Made by a program: the position numbers and the translations under genes. From Oscillospiraceae bacterium (GTDB lineage: Bacteria > Bacillota > Clostridia > Oscillospirales > Oscillospiraceae), in assembly GCA_021771265.1 (NCBI GenBank), contig JAETPK010000003.1, positions 1 through 58,771 of the forward strand: a DNA stretch of 58,771 bases, given 5' to 3'. The notes under the pieces were generated by a model. That model was given only the letters and a program-made list of their open reading frames with translations, was not told the origin of the DNA and searched no databases. Positions 1 through 8,000 of the stretch are shown here, piece by piece. Each line of letters opens with the position of its first letter. The stretch's first letter is position 1.

Positions 1-918
1 GCGTTCATCAATACTTTCTTCCCCCAGATCACCGGCATTGGTTCTTTCACCACCGCCATCTTTACCAGCGCCGGTGCCAACACCGCCATCGGTATCCAGC
101 TGTTCTGCCTGGGCACCACCCTGCAGGTCCGCCAGATGGGCGGCGTTATCAAGCGCGGCGGCGTTCTGCTGATCTCCAAGTTCATTATCGGTGCCGCCAT
201 CGGCATCGGTGTGGGCAAGATATGCGGTCCTGAGGGTCTGCTGGGCCTGAGCGCCCTGGCCATCATCTCCGCCGTCACCAACTCCAACGGCTCCGTGTAT
301 CTGGCCCTGATGAACAGCTACGGCGACACCGTGGACCAGGCTGCCATGCCTCTGCTGGCCATCAACGACGGCCCCATGCTGACCATGATTGCCATGGGCG
401 CGGGCGGCCTGGCCGACATCCCCTTCATGGCTCTGGTCGCCGCCATCGGCCCCATCCTGGTGGGCATGATCCTGGGCAACATCGACAAGGACCTGTCTGA
501 CTTCCTGGCTCCCGCCGGCAGCATCCTGCTTCCCTTCGTGGGCTTCTGCCTGGGCTCCGGCATGAACCTGACCAACATCGTCAAGGGCGGCGTGCAGGGC
601 ATCCTGCTGGGCCTGATCACCTGCCTGATCGGCGGCGCGTTCATCGTTCTGTGCGACAAGTTCGTCAGCCGCCGTCCCGGCTATGCCGGCTGGGCCGTGG
701 CCACCACCGCCGGCAACGCTGTGGCTGTTCCCGCCGTCATCGCGCAGGCGGACCCCACCTGGGCTCCCTGGGCAGATGTGGCCACCTCTCAGGTTGCCGC
801 TTCCGCCATCCTGACCGCCATTCTGGTCCCCATCATCACTTCCTGGTGGGCCAAGAAGTACGGCTGCCCCAAGTTCCCCAAGGACGAGGCCCAGAAGGCC
901 CTGTTTGAAAAGGCCTAA
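1..918 (+). CDS. kdgT: 2-keto-3-deoxygluconate permease, 5'-truncated by window edge
   Basis: The reading frame is open from base 1, so the start lies outside the window and about 305 residues remain. The protein is almost wholly hydrophobic, with many Gly/Ala-rich membrane segments, and it resembles the KdgT family of proton symporters that import 2-keto-3-deoxygluconate. Visible family-like stretches are SAVTNSNGSVYLAL and the C-terminal AVATTAGNAVAVPAV. It sits 34 bases upstream of the two-part UxaA dehydratase genes, which supports a role in hexuronate or aldarate catabolism. The exact transported sugar acid cannot be read from the sequence. Confidence 0.85.
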   Translation, partial: AFINTFFPQITGIGSFTTAIFTSAGANTAIGIQLFCLGTTLQVRQMGGVIKRGGVLLISKFIIGAAIGIGVGKICGPEGLLGLSALAIISAVTNSNGSVYLALMNSYGDTVDQAAMPLLAINDGPMLTMIAMGAGGLADIPFMALVAAIGPILVGMILGNIDKDLSDFLAPAGSILLPFVGFCLGSGMNLTNIVKGGVQGILLGLITCLIGGAFIVLCDKFVSRRPGYAGWAVATTAGNAVAVPAVIAQADPTWAPWADVATSQVAASAILTAILVPIITSWWAKKYGCPKFPKDEAQKALFEKA

Positions 919-952
919 AAATAAACACTGAGGATTGAAAGGAGATTCCACT

Positions 953-1243
953 ATGCTGAATGCCATGATCGTCGAGCCCCAGGACAACGTGGTGGTTGCC
1001 ATTGAGCCCATCAAGAAGGGTGACACCGTTACATACAAGTGCGCCGGTGAGGAAAAGACCCTGACTGCTCTGGAGGATATCACCATCTACCACAAGCTGG
1101 CTGCCTGCGACATCGCCAAGGGCCAGCCCATCAGCAAGTACGGTGAGCACATCGGCTTGGCCGCCCGCGACATTAAGGCCGGTGAGCACGTGCATTGCCA
1201 CAACCTGGAAGAGCATCGCGAAAACCTGGACAGCAAGGGCTGA
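953..1243 (+). CDS. UxaA-family dehydratase, small SAF-domain subunit
   Basis: This 96-residue protein matches the N-terminal SAF domain of altronate/galactarate dehydratases, which in many bacteria is fused to the catalytic part and here is a separate gene. The start is the ATG at 953, with GGAG about 8 bases upstream; the upstream in-frame extension lacks a ribosome binding site. His and Lys residues are spread through the fold (for example YHKLAACDIAKG and AGEHVHCHNLEEHR). It lies directly ahead of the large subunit, so the two probably act together on a sugar acid. The substrate (altronate, galactarate or another) is not resolved. Confidence 0.85.
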   Translation: MLNAMIVEPQDNVVVAIEPIKKGDTVTYKCAGEEKTLTALEDITIYHKLAACDIAKGQPISKYGEHIGLAARDIKAGEHVHCHNLEEHRENLDSKG

Positions 1244-1259
1244 TAAGGAGGAAATGAGT

Positions 1260-2423
1260 ATGAATTTCTATGGTTATAAGCGTCCCGACGGCCGTGTTGG
1301 CGTCCGTAACAAGGTCCTGATCCTGCCTGCCAGCGTCTGCGCCTCCGATACCACCCGCATCATTGCCCAGCAGGTGGTGGGCTCTGTTACCTTCAACAAC
1401 CAGCTGGGCTGCTCCCAGGTGGCTTCCGACCAGCAGTTCACCATGGATGTCATGGCCGGCTATGCCGCCAACCCCAACGTTTACGGCACCGTGGTGGTGT
1501 CTCTGGGCTGCGAGAACTGCCAGATGGATCTGGTGGTGGAGGCCATCAAGGAGCGCACCAACAAGCCCCTGAAGCAGGTCATCATCCAGGAGGCCGGCGG
1601 CACCCTGAAGGCCATTGACCAGGCTGTCCGCTATGCCAAGGAGATGGTGGAGGAGGCTTCCCTGCTGCAGAAGGAAGCGTTCCCCATGTCCGAGCTGATC
1701 ATCGGCACCGAGTGCGGCGGCTCCGACCCCACCAGCGGCCTGGCCGCAAACCCCCTCATCGGCAAGCTCAGCGACCTGATCGTTGCCGAGGGCGGCACCT
1801 CCATCCTGTCCGAGACCACCGAGTTTATCGGCGCCGAGCATCTGCTGGCCCGCCGCGCCGCCACGCCTGAGGTCCACGACCGCATCTTCGAGATCGTGCA
1901 CCGCTATGAAGCCGCCCTGCGTCTGGTGGGCGAGGAAGTCCGCGAGGGCAACCCCTCTCCCGGCAACAAGGCCGGCGGCCTGACCTGCCTGGAGGAGAAG
2001 TCCCTGGGCTGCATCCACAAGGGCGGCCACACCTCTGTCAACGCTGTGTATGACTATGCCAAGCAGGTGGAGGCCAAGCAGGGCCTGGTCATCATGGACA
2101 CCCCGGGCAACGATCCCTCCTCCGTGGCCGGCATGGTGGCCGGCGGCGCCCAGATCGTGGTGTTCTCCACCGGCCGGGGCACCCCCACCGGCAACCCCCT
2201 GGCTCCCGTCATCAAGATCACCGGCAACCGCATCACCTACGCCAACATGGTCGATAACATCGATGTGGACGCCTCTCCCGTCATTTATGGCACCAAGACC
2301 CTGGACGAGCTGGGTGAGGAGCTGCTGAAGCTGACCCAGGAGGTCGCCTGCGGCAAGCAGACCAAGGCGGAATCCCTGGGCTACACCGAGATGGCCATCG
2401 CACGGGTGTGCAACTTCGTGTGA
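1260..2423 (+). CDS. UxaA-family dehydratase, large catalytic subunit
   Basis: This 387-residue protein belongs to the C-terminal catalytic part of altronate/galactarate dehydratases, which remove water from a sugar acid to give a 2-keto-3-deoxy acid. Diagnostic stretches are YKRPDGRVGVRN near the N terminus, LGCENCQMD and GTECGGSDPTSGLAANP. GGAGG at 1247-1251 is too close to the ATG at 1254 but correctly spaced for the ATG at 1260, so the latter is chosen. With the KdgT permease and SAF subunit upstream it makes a compact import-and-dehydrate operon, ending at the hairpin at 2447-2479. Confidence 0.88.
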   Translation: MNFYGYKRPDGRVGVRNKVLILPASVCASDTTRIIAQQVVGSVTFNNQLGCSQVASDQQFTMDVMAGYAANPNVYGTVVVSLGCENCQMDLVVEAIKERTNKPLKQVIIQEAGGTLKAIDQAVRYAKEMVEEASLLQKEAFPMSELIIGTECGGSDPTSGLAANPLIGKLSDLIVAEGGTSILSETTEFIGAEHLLARRAATPEVHDRIFEIVHRYEAALRLVGEEVREGNPSPGNKAGGLTCLEEKSLGCIHKGGHTSVNAVYDYAKQVEAKQGLVIMDTPGNDPSSVAGMVAGGAQIVVFSTGRGTPTGNPLAPVIKITGNRITYANMVDNIDVDASPVIYGTKTLDELGEELLKLTQEVACGKQTKAESLGYTEMAIARVCNFV

Positions 2424-2446
2424 TCCTGGCAAAAGTCCCAAAAGAG

Positions 2447-2479
2447 ACCGGACCCGCTTCATCTGCGGGTCCGGTTTTT
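2447..2479 (+). terminator. Rho-independent terminator after the uxaA-like operon
   Basis: An 11-bp perfect stem (ACCGGACCCGC with its complement) around a 7-base loop is followed by a short T run. It lies 24 bases after the stop codon. Confidence 0.85.
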
Positions 2480-2499
2480 GCGCTCTTGGAAAAATGAGC

Positions 2500-2528
2500 T
2501 TGACTTTTGGGATAAAAGGGCTATACTA
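2500..2528 (+). promoter_or_regulatory. Sigma-A promoter of the DapA-family aldolase
   Basis: TTGACT at 2500-2505 and TATACT at 2523-2528 are separated by 17 bases. The start codon at 2639 leaves a roughly 105-base leader that contains the operator-like motif at 2570-2593. Confidence 0.8.
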
Positions 2529-2569
2529 TATCCAATGTCAACAGGCATTATTTTGTGTAAAATAAATTC

Positions 2570-2593
2570 GGAAAATGATTTCATTATACGGAA
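2570..2593 (+). promoter_or_regulatory. Candidate operator (IclR-type), copy 1
   Basis: The 24-bp motif has the form GGAA-N5-TTYC-AYTATACGGAA. It contains GGAA/TTCC half sites typical of IclR-family operators and lies downstream of the promoter. A second copy with the same spacing lies at 8482-8505, ahead of the HpcH/HpaI aldolase. The regulator is not encoded in this window. Confidence 0.55.
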
Positions 2594-2638
2594 ACGAAAT
2601 GGGCGCAGACCGCCAACAGAAAGAGAGGATGTCTCATT

Positions 2639-3532
2639 ATGAACGCAGCATATTTGACTCCCGCCATCACTCTGTTCAACGAGGATGGCAGCCTGGATCT
2701 GGTGAGCCAGGAGAAGCTGTTCAACAACCTGATCGAAAACGGTATCGACGGCATTCTGGTGGAGGGCAGCAGCTCCGAGTTCTTCGCCATGCCCATGGAC
2801 CAGCGCCGGGAAATGGCCAAGTTCGCCATTGAGGCGGTAAACCACCGGGTGAAGCTCATTATCGGCACTAGCCACATGGTGGCCGACGAGATCGTCAGCT
2901 TCTCCAACTTCTGCCTGGATACCGGGGCCGATGCCGTCATGATCCTGCCGCCCTATTATTTTCATTTCGGCGCTGAGGCTCTGCTCCAGTACTATGACCG
3001 TCTGGCCTCCCAGGTCCACGGCAACATCTACATTTACAACTTCCCTGACAACACCGGCTATACCATCCCTCCTGAGACCGTTCTGTCCCTGGCCAAGATC
3101 CATCCCAACATCGTGGGCATGAAGGATACCATCTCCGGCATGGACCACACCCGGGAGCTCATCAAGGTGGTCAAGTCCCACATCCCCAGCTTTGAGATCT
3201 ACTCCGGCTTCGATGACAACTTTGCCCACAACGTCATGGCCGGCGGCAATGGCTGCATCGGCGCCCTGAGCAACGTGGTGCCCGAGGTCTGCTCCGCCTG
3301 GGTGAAGGCCTTCCGGGACAACGATATGGCCGGCGTGGCCAAGGGACAGCAGACCATCGACCGCCTCATGGACCTGTACGCCGTCCGCAGCCCCTTCCTG
3401 CCCGTCATTAAGGAGGCCTGCAAGCTGCGGGGCATCGCCTCCACCAGCGTGGGCACCTTCCCCATGCCCAACGCCACTGTGGAGGATGACGCCAAGATCC
3501 TGGAGCTGCTGCGCCGGGAGGGCGTGCAGTAA
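2639..3532 (+). CDS. DapA/NAL-family aldolase, probable 2-keto-3-deoxy sugar acid aldolase
   Basis: This 297-residue TIM-barrel protein belongs to the dihydrodipicolinate synthase / N-acetylneuraminate lyase superfamily. The Schiff-base lysine lies in VGMKDTIS (about residue 162), the family tyrosine in IYIYNFPDNTGY, and the substrate-carboxylate loop is LVEGSSSEF instead of the usual GTTGE. Together with the neighbouring permease and dehydratase it most likely cleaves 2-keto-3-deoxygluconate or a related acid to pyruvate plus an aldehyde, like E. coli YagE/YjhH. It has its own promoter and a candidate operator, so it is transcribed separately. A role in lysine synthesis is unlikely from context but not excluded by sequence alone. 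Confidence 0.85.
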   Translation: MNAAYLTPAITLFNEDGSLDLVSQEKLFNNLIENGIDGILVEGSSSEFFAMPMDQRREMAKFAIEAVNHRVKLIIGTSHMVADEIVSFSNFCLDTGADAVMILPPYYFHFGAEALLQYYDRLASQVHGNIYIYNFPDNTGYTIPPETVLSLAKIHPNIVGMKDTISGMDHTRELIKVVKSHIPSFEIYSGFDDNFAHNVMAGGNGCIGALSNVVPEVCSAWVKAFRDNDMAGVAKGQQTIDRLMDLYAVRSPFLPVIKEACKLRGIASTSVGTFPMPNATVEDDAKILELLRREGVQ

Positions 3533-3576
3533 GGCCGGCAGGGCAAATCCAGCCGGACCACCGGAAGAAATGATAA

Positions 3577-3680
3577 AGAGGCGCGGACCGCACATGCGGC
3601 CCGCGCCTCTCAGCTTGTCGAAAAAGTATTTTCGACAAGCTGCTGAACTTTTTGCAACTTTTTTGAAGTTGCAAAAAGTT
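3577..3680. repeat. Triple-hairpin repeat element, left flank of AT-rich islet
   Basis: Three inverted repeats follow each other: 3577-3610 (arms AGAGGCGCGG), 3611-3642 (arms CAGCTTGTCGAAAA) and 3646-3680 (15-bp perfect arms AACTTTTTGCAACTT). The first two match, in inverted orientation, the element at 5161-5226. The third ends in an A/T-rich stem and could also end transcription of the upstream aldolase. The 216 bases between here and the next gene hold AT-rich sequence and a further short match to the right-hand element (TTTTTTGACAGTCTCA at 3758-3773). Confidence 0.75.
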
Positions 3681-3895
3681 GTTTGATTGCACGTGCAAGA
3701 CAACTTTGACGGTTTTCTTGCACACATTCTTTCCCTCCGAATCCTTCGGCCCGCTACTTTTTTGACAGTCTCATTTGTAACATCCGCTTTACATTGCGCA
3801 AACGGGTAAACCGCTATATTTTACAGAATCACGCTATCATATTTTACACAAGCCATGTAGAATTATAATATGAATTTTTTCAGAGGTATTTCTTC

Positions 3896-4868
3896 ATGAA
3901 AAGAAAGATTTTATCAGGATTTCTTGCGCTTCTCACTTCCTTTGGGCTTTCCTGTCCAGCGTTTGCTTCTGCTAAACAAGACACATTCTCTTCTTCTCAA
4001 AATGAGCATTTAATTAACTTGGAAGCCCCTTCTGACGATGTGAGTATTTCCGAGGTCCTTGATGAAATCCTATAGTAACGCAGTCATGGACGGAAACATT
4101 GCTGCTATTAGCGCACTCGATGCACAGCTTGAAGATCTTGGCGTAAAAGAAACCTCTCTGACCGAAATCCTTCAATTAACTGGAGAAAGCAATTCTCATC
4201 TCATGCTTTCTTCTGCTGACAACATTTCTTTTAAGACTGCCTATTCTGAAATCACAGTTAACGGTAGCACAAAAGAAATCATGAGAGTCTATGCTATACC
4301 CCTTCCCGGAAGTGATATGTTTCATATGGACGTTGCCGAAAACCGTGAAGTTGTAGTCAATAAGGCTGCTAAAGCAATTAATTTTGCAAAAGTGTGGGGC
4401 CTATAGGCCGCAGGTAATATTGAAAAGTATGGGCCAGTAATTTCTGCTTTTGTCGCCCTCAAAGACTCTCTCCATATTACTCCGGACACGAATATTTATT
4501 CTATTGATGCCGCTTTCAGATATTAGTGCGTTGAAAATACCGTATTTTTGTATTTCAAAAATTCTTCTAACCTGTGGACTCATATTGGAACTTCCAACTA
4601 CTTGACCTATGTAGTAAATTACTTTGTTGATTCCTACGAGATTGACGGTGTTATCGCTCGTCCTGACCAGGTAACTTGCAAGTATAGTGGCGATCTTTCT
4701 GTAAATGGCTACAATGACGCAACTGCTATCTATAAAAGGTGGAGTTCTGTTGGTCCTTATACAGATTTACAATTCCGTACTTTTGATGTCGGCGCAGCGG
4801 CTGACGTGAATCATTCTGTCGTGTCGCTCGATCTTGTCTGTCCGCTCTTGCCTGGTTACTGTTCATGA
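3896..4868 (+). pseudogene. Decayed gene for a secreted protein of unknown function
   Basis: The reading frame opens with a clear signal peptide (MKRKILSGFLALLTSF then SCPAFASA) and stops at 4073. Shifting by one base near 4070 restores the frame, which runs on to 4868 interrupted only by TAG at 4404 and TAG at about 4521. The parts read smoothly across these breaks (for example AINFAKVWGL, then AAGNIEKYGPV). This indicates a former protein of roughly 320 residues with one frameshift and two amber stops. Base composition is far more AT-rich than the neighbours, which suggests acquired DNA. I do not recognise the family. Its end overlaps the next start as ATGA. Confidence 0.65.
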
Positions 4869-5107
4869 TCAATCCGAATAAATACAAGTTTTTTAGTTTT
4901 GTAACTACAATTCTTGTAGGCATAATGATATTTTTTCTGTATTTAAAAACGGACTACAGCCTTTTCGGTGATATACTCTGCGTCTCTTATATTCTGATAT
5001 CTACTGCCTGTCACTATATTTTTTGGCGATGTCCTGTATGCGGCAAACTCCTTCCGCAAGCCCTACATCTTGACCGGTGTCCATATTGCGGATCTGATCT
5101 CCAATAA
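4865..5107 (+). CDS. Small membrane protein with C-terminal zinc ribbon
   Basis: This 80-residue protein has two hydrophobic segments (about residues 9-26 and 33-52) followed by a four-cysteine zinc-ribbon motif, CPVCGKLLP then CPYCGSDL. Small membrane zinc-ribbon proteins like this are common in Clostridia but have no assigned role. The ATG overlaps the stop of the decayed secreted-protein gene (ATGA), so it was probably translationally coupled to it. It is AT-rich like its neighbour and lies inside the repeat-bounded islet. It is intact, so either it kept a function or decay is recent. Confidence 0.6.
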   Translation: MINPNKYKFFSFVTTILVGIMIFFLYLKTDYSLFGDILCVSYILISTACHYIFWRCPVCGKLLPQALHLDRCPYCGSDLQ

Positions 5108-5160
5108 GTCCCAGTTTCGCAAGGAAACAGAGCTGAAGGCGGCCTGAACAGGTCGGCTTT

Positions 5161-5226
5161 CAGCTCGTCGAAAATGCTTTTTTGACAGTCTCAGAGGGGC
5201 GGACCGCACATGCGGTCCGCCCCTCT
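5161..5226. repeat. Hairpin repeat element, right flank of AT-rich islet
   Basis: The strong hairpin at 5193-5226 has arms AGAGGGGCGGACCGCA and ends in TTTT. It is preceded by an imperfect inverted repeat at 5161-5192. Read on the minus strand, the block aligns with 3577-3642. The T run suggests it also terminates transcription from the islet. Confidence 0.75.
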
Positions 5227-5280
5227 TTTGGATATGCCACGCTCCTTTCCGGCAAGGGCGGGAAATACCCCTCTGCGTCC

Positions 5281-5309
5281 TTGCGTCCCGGGGCGGGAAA
5301 TGGTATGAT
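5281..5309 (+). promoter_or_regulatory. Promoter of the GTPase-NYN gene
   Basis: TTGCGT at 5281-5286 and TATGAT at 5304-5309 are spaced by 17 bases. The start codon follows 32 bases after the -10 box. Confidence 0.65.
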
Positions 5310-5341
5310 AGCCATGTATTTTGTAAAGGTTGGAGCGTACC

Positions 5342-7996
5342 ATGAAAAAACTGGTCGTTGGAATATTGGCCCATGTAGACGCGGGAAAAACCACGCTTTC
5401 GGAAGCCATGCTGTATACCACCGGCGCCCTGCGGCGGCTGGGACGGGTGGACCATCAGGATGCCTTTTTGGATACGGACGCCATGGAGCGGGAGCGGGGC
5501 ATCACCATTTTTTCCAAGCAGGCGGAGTTGACGCTGCCCCAGGCGGCGGTGACGCTGCTGGACACCCCGGGCCATGTGGATTTTTCCGCGGAGATGGAGC
5601 GGACGCTGCAGGTGCTGGACTGCGCCATCCTGGTCATCAGCGGCACCGACGGCGTCCAGGGCCACACCCGGACCCTGTGGCGGCTGTTGGAGCGGTATCA
5701 CATCCCCACCTTTTTGTTCGTCAATAAAATGGACCTGGCGGGGGCTGACAAGGCCGCCTTGCTGGCAGATTTGAAGCGACACCTTTCCGGCGGCATTGTG
5801 GATTTCACCTGCCGGGAGGGAGACTTCTGGGAGGAGGCCGCTGTCTGCGACGAGACCGTGCTGGAGCGGTTTTTGGAGACCGGCACCGTCAGCGACGGCG
5901 ATCTGGCGGACATGATCGCGGCGCGGAAGCTGTTTCCCTGCTGGTTTGGCTCAGCGCTGAAGCTGGAGGGCGTGGAGGACTTTTTGACGGGACTGGGCCG
6001 CTATGCCAGAGCGCCGGCGTATCCGGCGGAGCTGGGCGCCCGGGTGTTCAAGGTCTCCCGGGACAGCCAGGGGGCCCGCCTCACCTGGCTGAAGGTCACC
6101 GGCGGCACCCTGCGGGTGAAGGACGTTTTGACCAACCGCCGCCCCGGTTTTCCGGAGGACCGGGTGTGGGAGGAGAAGGCGGATCAGCTGCGCATCTACT
6201 CCGGTGCCAAGTTCCGCACGGTGGAGGAGGCGGAGGCAGGCACGGTCTGTGCCGTCACCGGCCTCAGCCGCACCCGCCCCGGCGAGGGCCTGGGCACGGA
6301 AACCGACTGGACAGCGCCGCTGCTGGAGCCGGTTTTGACCTATCAGGTGCGGCTGCCGGAGGGGACGGACCCCCACACGGCCCTTTTGAAGCTGCGGCAG
6401 CTGGAGGAGGAAGACCCCCAGCTCCACATCGCCTGGAATGAACACCTGCGGCAGATCCACGCCCAGCTCATGGGGGAGGTGCAGCTGGAGATCCTGCAGC
6501 GCCTCATCCGGGAGCGGTTCGGCATGGAGGTGACCTTCGGCCAGGGAAGCATCGTCTACCGGGAGACCATCGCGGCCCCGGTGGAGGGCATCGGCCATTT
6601 TGAGCCGCTGCGCCACTACGCGGAGGTCCACCTGCTGCTGGAGCCGGGGGAGCGGGGCAGCGGCATCACATTGGATACCGCCTGCCCGGAGGATGTGCTG
6701 GACCGGAACTGGCAGCGGCTCATCCTCACCCACCTGGCGGAAAAGGAGCACCTGGGGGTATTGACCGGCTCCCCCATTACGGACATGAAGATCACACTGG
6801 TGGCGGGCCGGGCCCACGTGAAGCACACGGAGGGCGGCGACTTCCGCCAGGCCACCTACCGGGCGGTACGGCAGGGTCTCATGCAGGCGGAGAGCATCCT
6901 GTTGGAGCCCTGGTACGATTTCCGCCTGGAGGTGCCCGCCGCCCAGGTGGGCCGGGCCATGAGCGACCTCCAGCGGATGAACGGGGAGACAGACCCACCG
7001 GAGACGGCAGGGGAGGAGGCGGTGCTCACCGGCTTCGCCCCGGTGGCAGCCCTACAGAATTACGCCCAGGAGGTCACCGCCTACACCAAGGGGCAGGGGC
7101 GGCTCCTGTGTACCCTCCGGGACTACGCCCCCTGCCCGCGGCAGACAGAGGTGGTGGAGACCATGGGCTATGACCCGGAGCGGGATGTGGACAACCCGCC
7201 GGACTCCGTGTTCTGCGGCCATGGCGCCGGGTATACCGTCAAGTGGAGGGACGTGCCCACCCACGCCCATGTAGACAGCGGCCTGCGGCTTGGAAGGCAG
7301 TCCCCGGAGCCGGAGCAGCGGTCCCAGAGCCGCCGGGAGAGCACCTACGCCGGAACGCTGGAGCAGGACAAGGAGCTTCAGGCCATCTTTGAGCGGACCT
7401 ACGGCCCGGTGAAGCAGCGGGCGTTCCAGCCGCCCCGGGAGCCGAAGCGGGCTCCGGCGGAGACGGCGGAAAAACGGACCATCCAGCCCCGGGACCTGGG
7501 GCCGGAATACCTGCTGGTGGACGGCTACAACATTATTTTCGCCTGGGATGACCTGAAGGCGGTGGCCCGGGACAATCTGGACGCCGCCCGCAGGCGGCTC
7601 ATGGATCTGCTCAGCAATTACCAGGGCTTCAAAAAGTCCGTGGTCATCCTGGTGTTTGACGCCTACAAGGTCAAGGACGGCCTGGGCTCTGTGGAAAAGT
7701 ATCACAATATCCATGTGGTTTACACCAAGGAGGCGGAGACCGCGGACGCTTTCATTGAAAAAGCAACTTATGAGATCGGCCGGCAGCACCGGGTGAAGGT
7801 GGCCACCTCCGACGGGCCGGAGCAGCTCATCATCCTGGGCCACGGCGCCCTGCGCCTGTCGGCCTCCGCCTTCCGGGCGGAGGTGGACGAGGTCATGGGG
7901 CAGATCGCGTCGGCTATGGACCGCAACAACCAGCCGGGCAAGGCCCGGGCGGTGAAGGCCGCCCTGGAAAAGGCCCGGGAGAACAAGGGGGAGTGA
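5342..7996 (+). CDS. EF-G/TetM-like ribosomal GTPase fused to a Rae1/YacP-type NYN endoribonuclease domain
   Basis: This 884-residue protein has two parts. Residues 1 to about 640 form a translational GTPase of the EF-G/Tet(M) type: P-loop HVDAGKTT (11-18), RGIT (52-55), DTPGH (74-78), NKMD (128-131), then domains II-V. A charged linker follows, and from about residue 720 there is a YacP-type NYN domain with VDGYNII, ILVFDA, ETADAFIE and VATSD, the same order of acidic motifs as B. subtilis Rae1, a ribosome A-site mRNA endonuclease. The ATG at 5342 has GGAG six bases upstream; the upstream TTG at 5330 does not. Length exceeds Tet(M) (about 640) by the added domain. I infer a GTP-driven, ribosome-docked nuclease. 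Nothing shows tetracycline resistance. It ends four bases before the LspA-like gene. Confidence 0.85.
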   Translation: MKKLVVGILAHVDAGKTTLSEAMLYTTGALRRLGRVDHQDAFLDTDAMERERGITIFSKQAELTLPQAAVTLLDTPGHVDFSAEMERTLQVLDCAILVISGTDGVQGHTRTLWRLLERYHIPTFLFVNKMDLAGADKAALLADLKRHLSGGIVDFTCREGDFWEEAAVCDETVLERFLETGTVSDGDLADMIAARKLFPCWFGSALKLEGVEDFLTGLGRYARAPAYPAELGARVFKVSRDSQGARLTWLKVTGGTLRVKDVLTNRRPGFPEDRVWEEKADQLRIYSGAKFRTVEEAEAGTVCAVTGLSRTRPGEGLGTETDWTAPLLEPVLTYQVRLPEGTDPHTALLKLRQLEEEDPQLHIAWNEHLRQIHAQLMGEVQLEILQRLIRERFGMEVTFGQGSIVYRETIAAPVEGIGHFEPLRHYAEVHLLLEPGERGSGITLDTACPEDVLDRNWQRLILTHLAEKEHLGVLTGSPITDMKITLVAGRAHVKHTEGGDFRQATYRAVRQGLMQAESILLEPWYDFRLEVPAAQVGRAMSDLQRMNGETDPPETAGEEAVLTGFAPVAALQNYAQEVTAYTKGQGRLLCTLRDYAPCPRQTEVVETMGYDPERDVDNPPDSVFCGHGAGYTVKWRDVPTHAHVDSGLRLGRQSPEPEQRSQSRRESTYAGTLEQDKELQAIFERTYGPVKQRAFQPPREPKRAPAETAEKRTIQPRDLGPEYLLVDGYNIIFAWDDLKAVARDNLDAARRRLMDLLSNYQGFKKSVVILVFDAYKVKDGLGSVEKYHNIHVVYTKEAETADAFIEKATYEIGRQHRVKVATSDGPEQLIILGHGALRLSASAFRAEVDEVMGQIASAMDRNNQPGKARAVKAALEKARENKGE

Positions 7997-8000
7997 GATC

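Noticed and set aside
2639-3532. Annotation as dihydrodipicolinate synthase (dapA)
   Set aside because: The family motif GTTGE is replaced by EGSSSE and the gene sits with sugar-acid genes, so a keto-deoxy sugar acid aldolase is more likely.
3896-4868. Pyrrolysine or other amber recoding in the secreted-protein gene
   Set aside because: A frameshift upstream of both TAG codons already breaks the gene and no pyl genes are in the window, so decay is preferred; kept only as a checkable alternative.
5342-7300. Tetracycline-resistance determinant
   Set aside because: Similarity to Tet(M) is to the shared EF-G-like fold. The added NYN domain and single-copy chromosomal setting next to an LspA-like gene argue for a housekeeping or quality-control role; resistance cannot be claimed from sequence.
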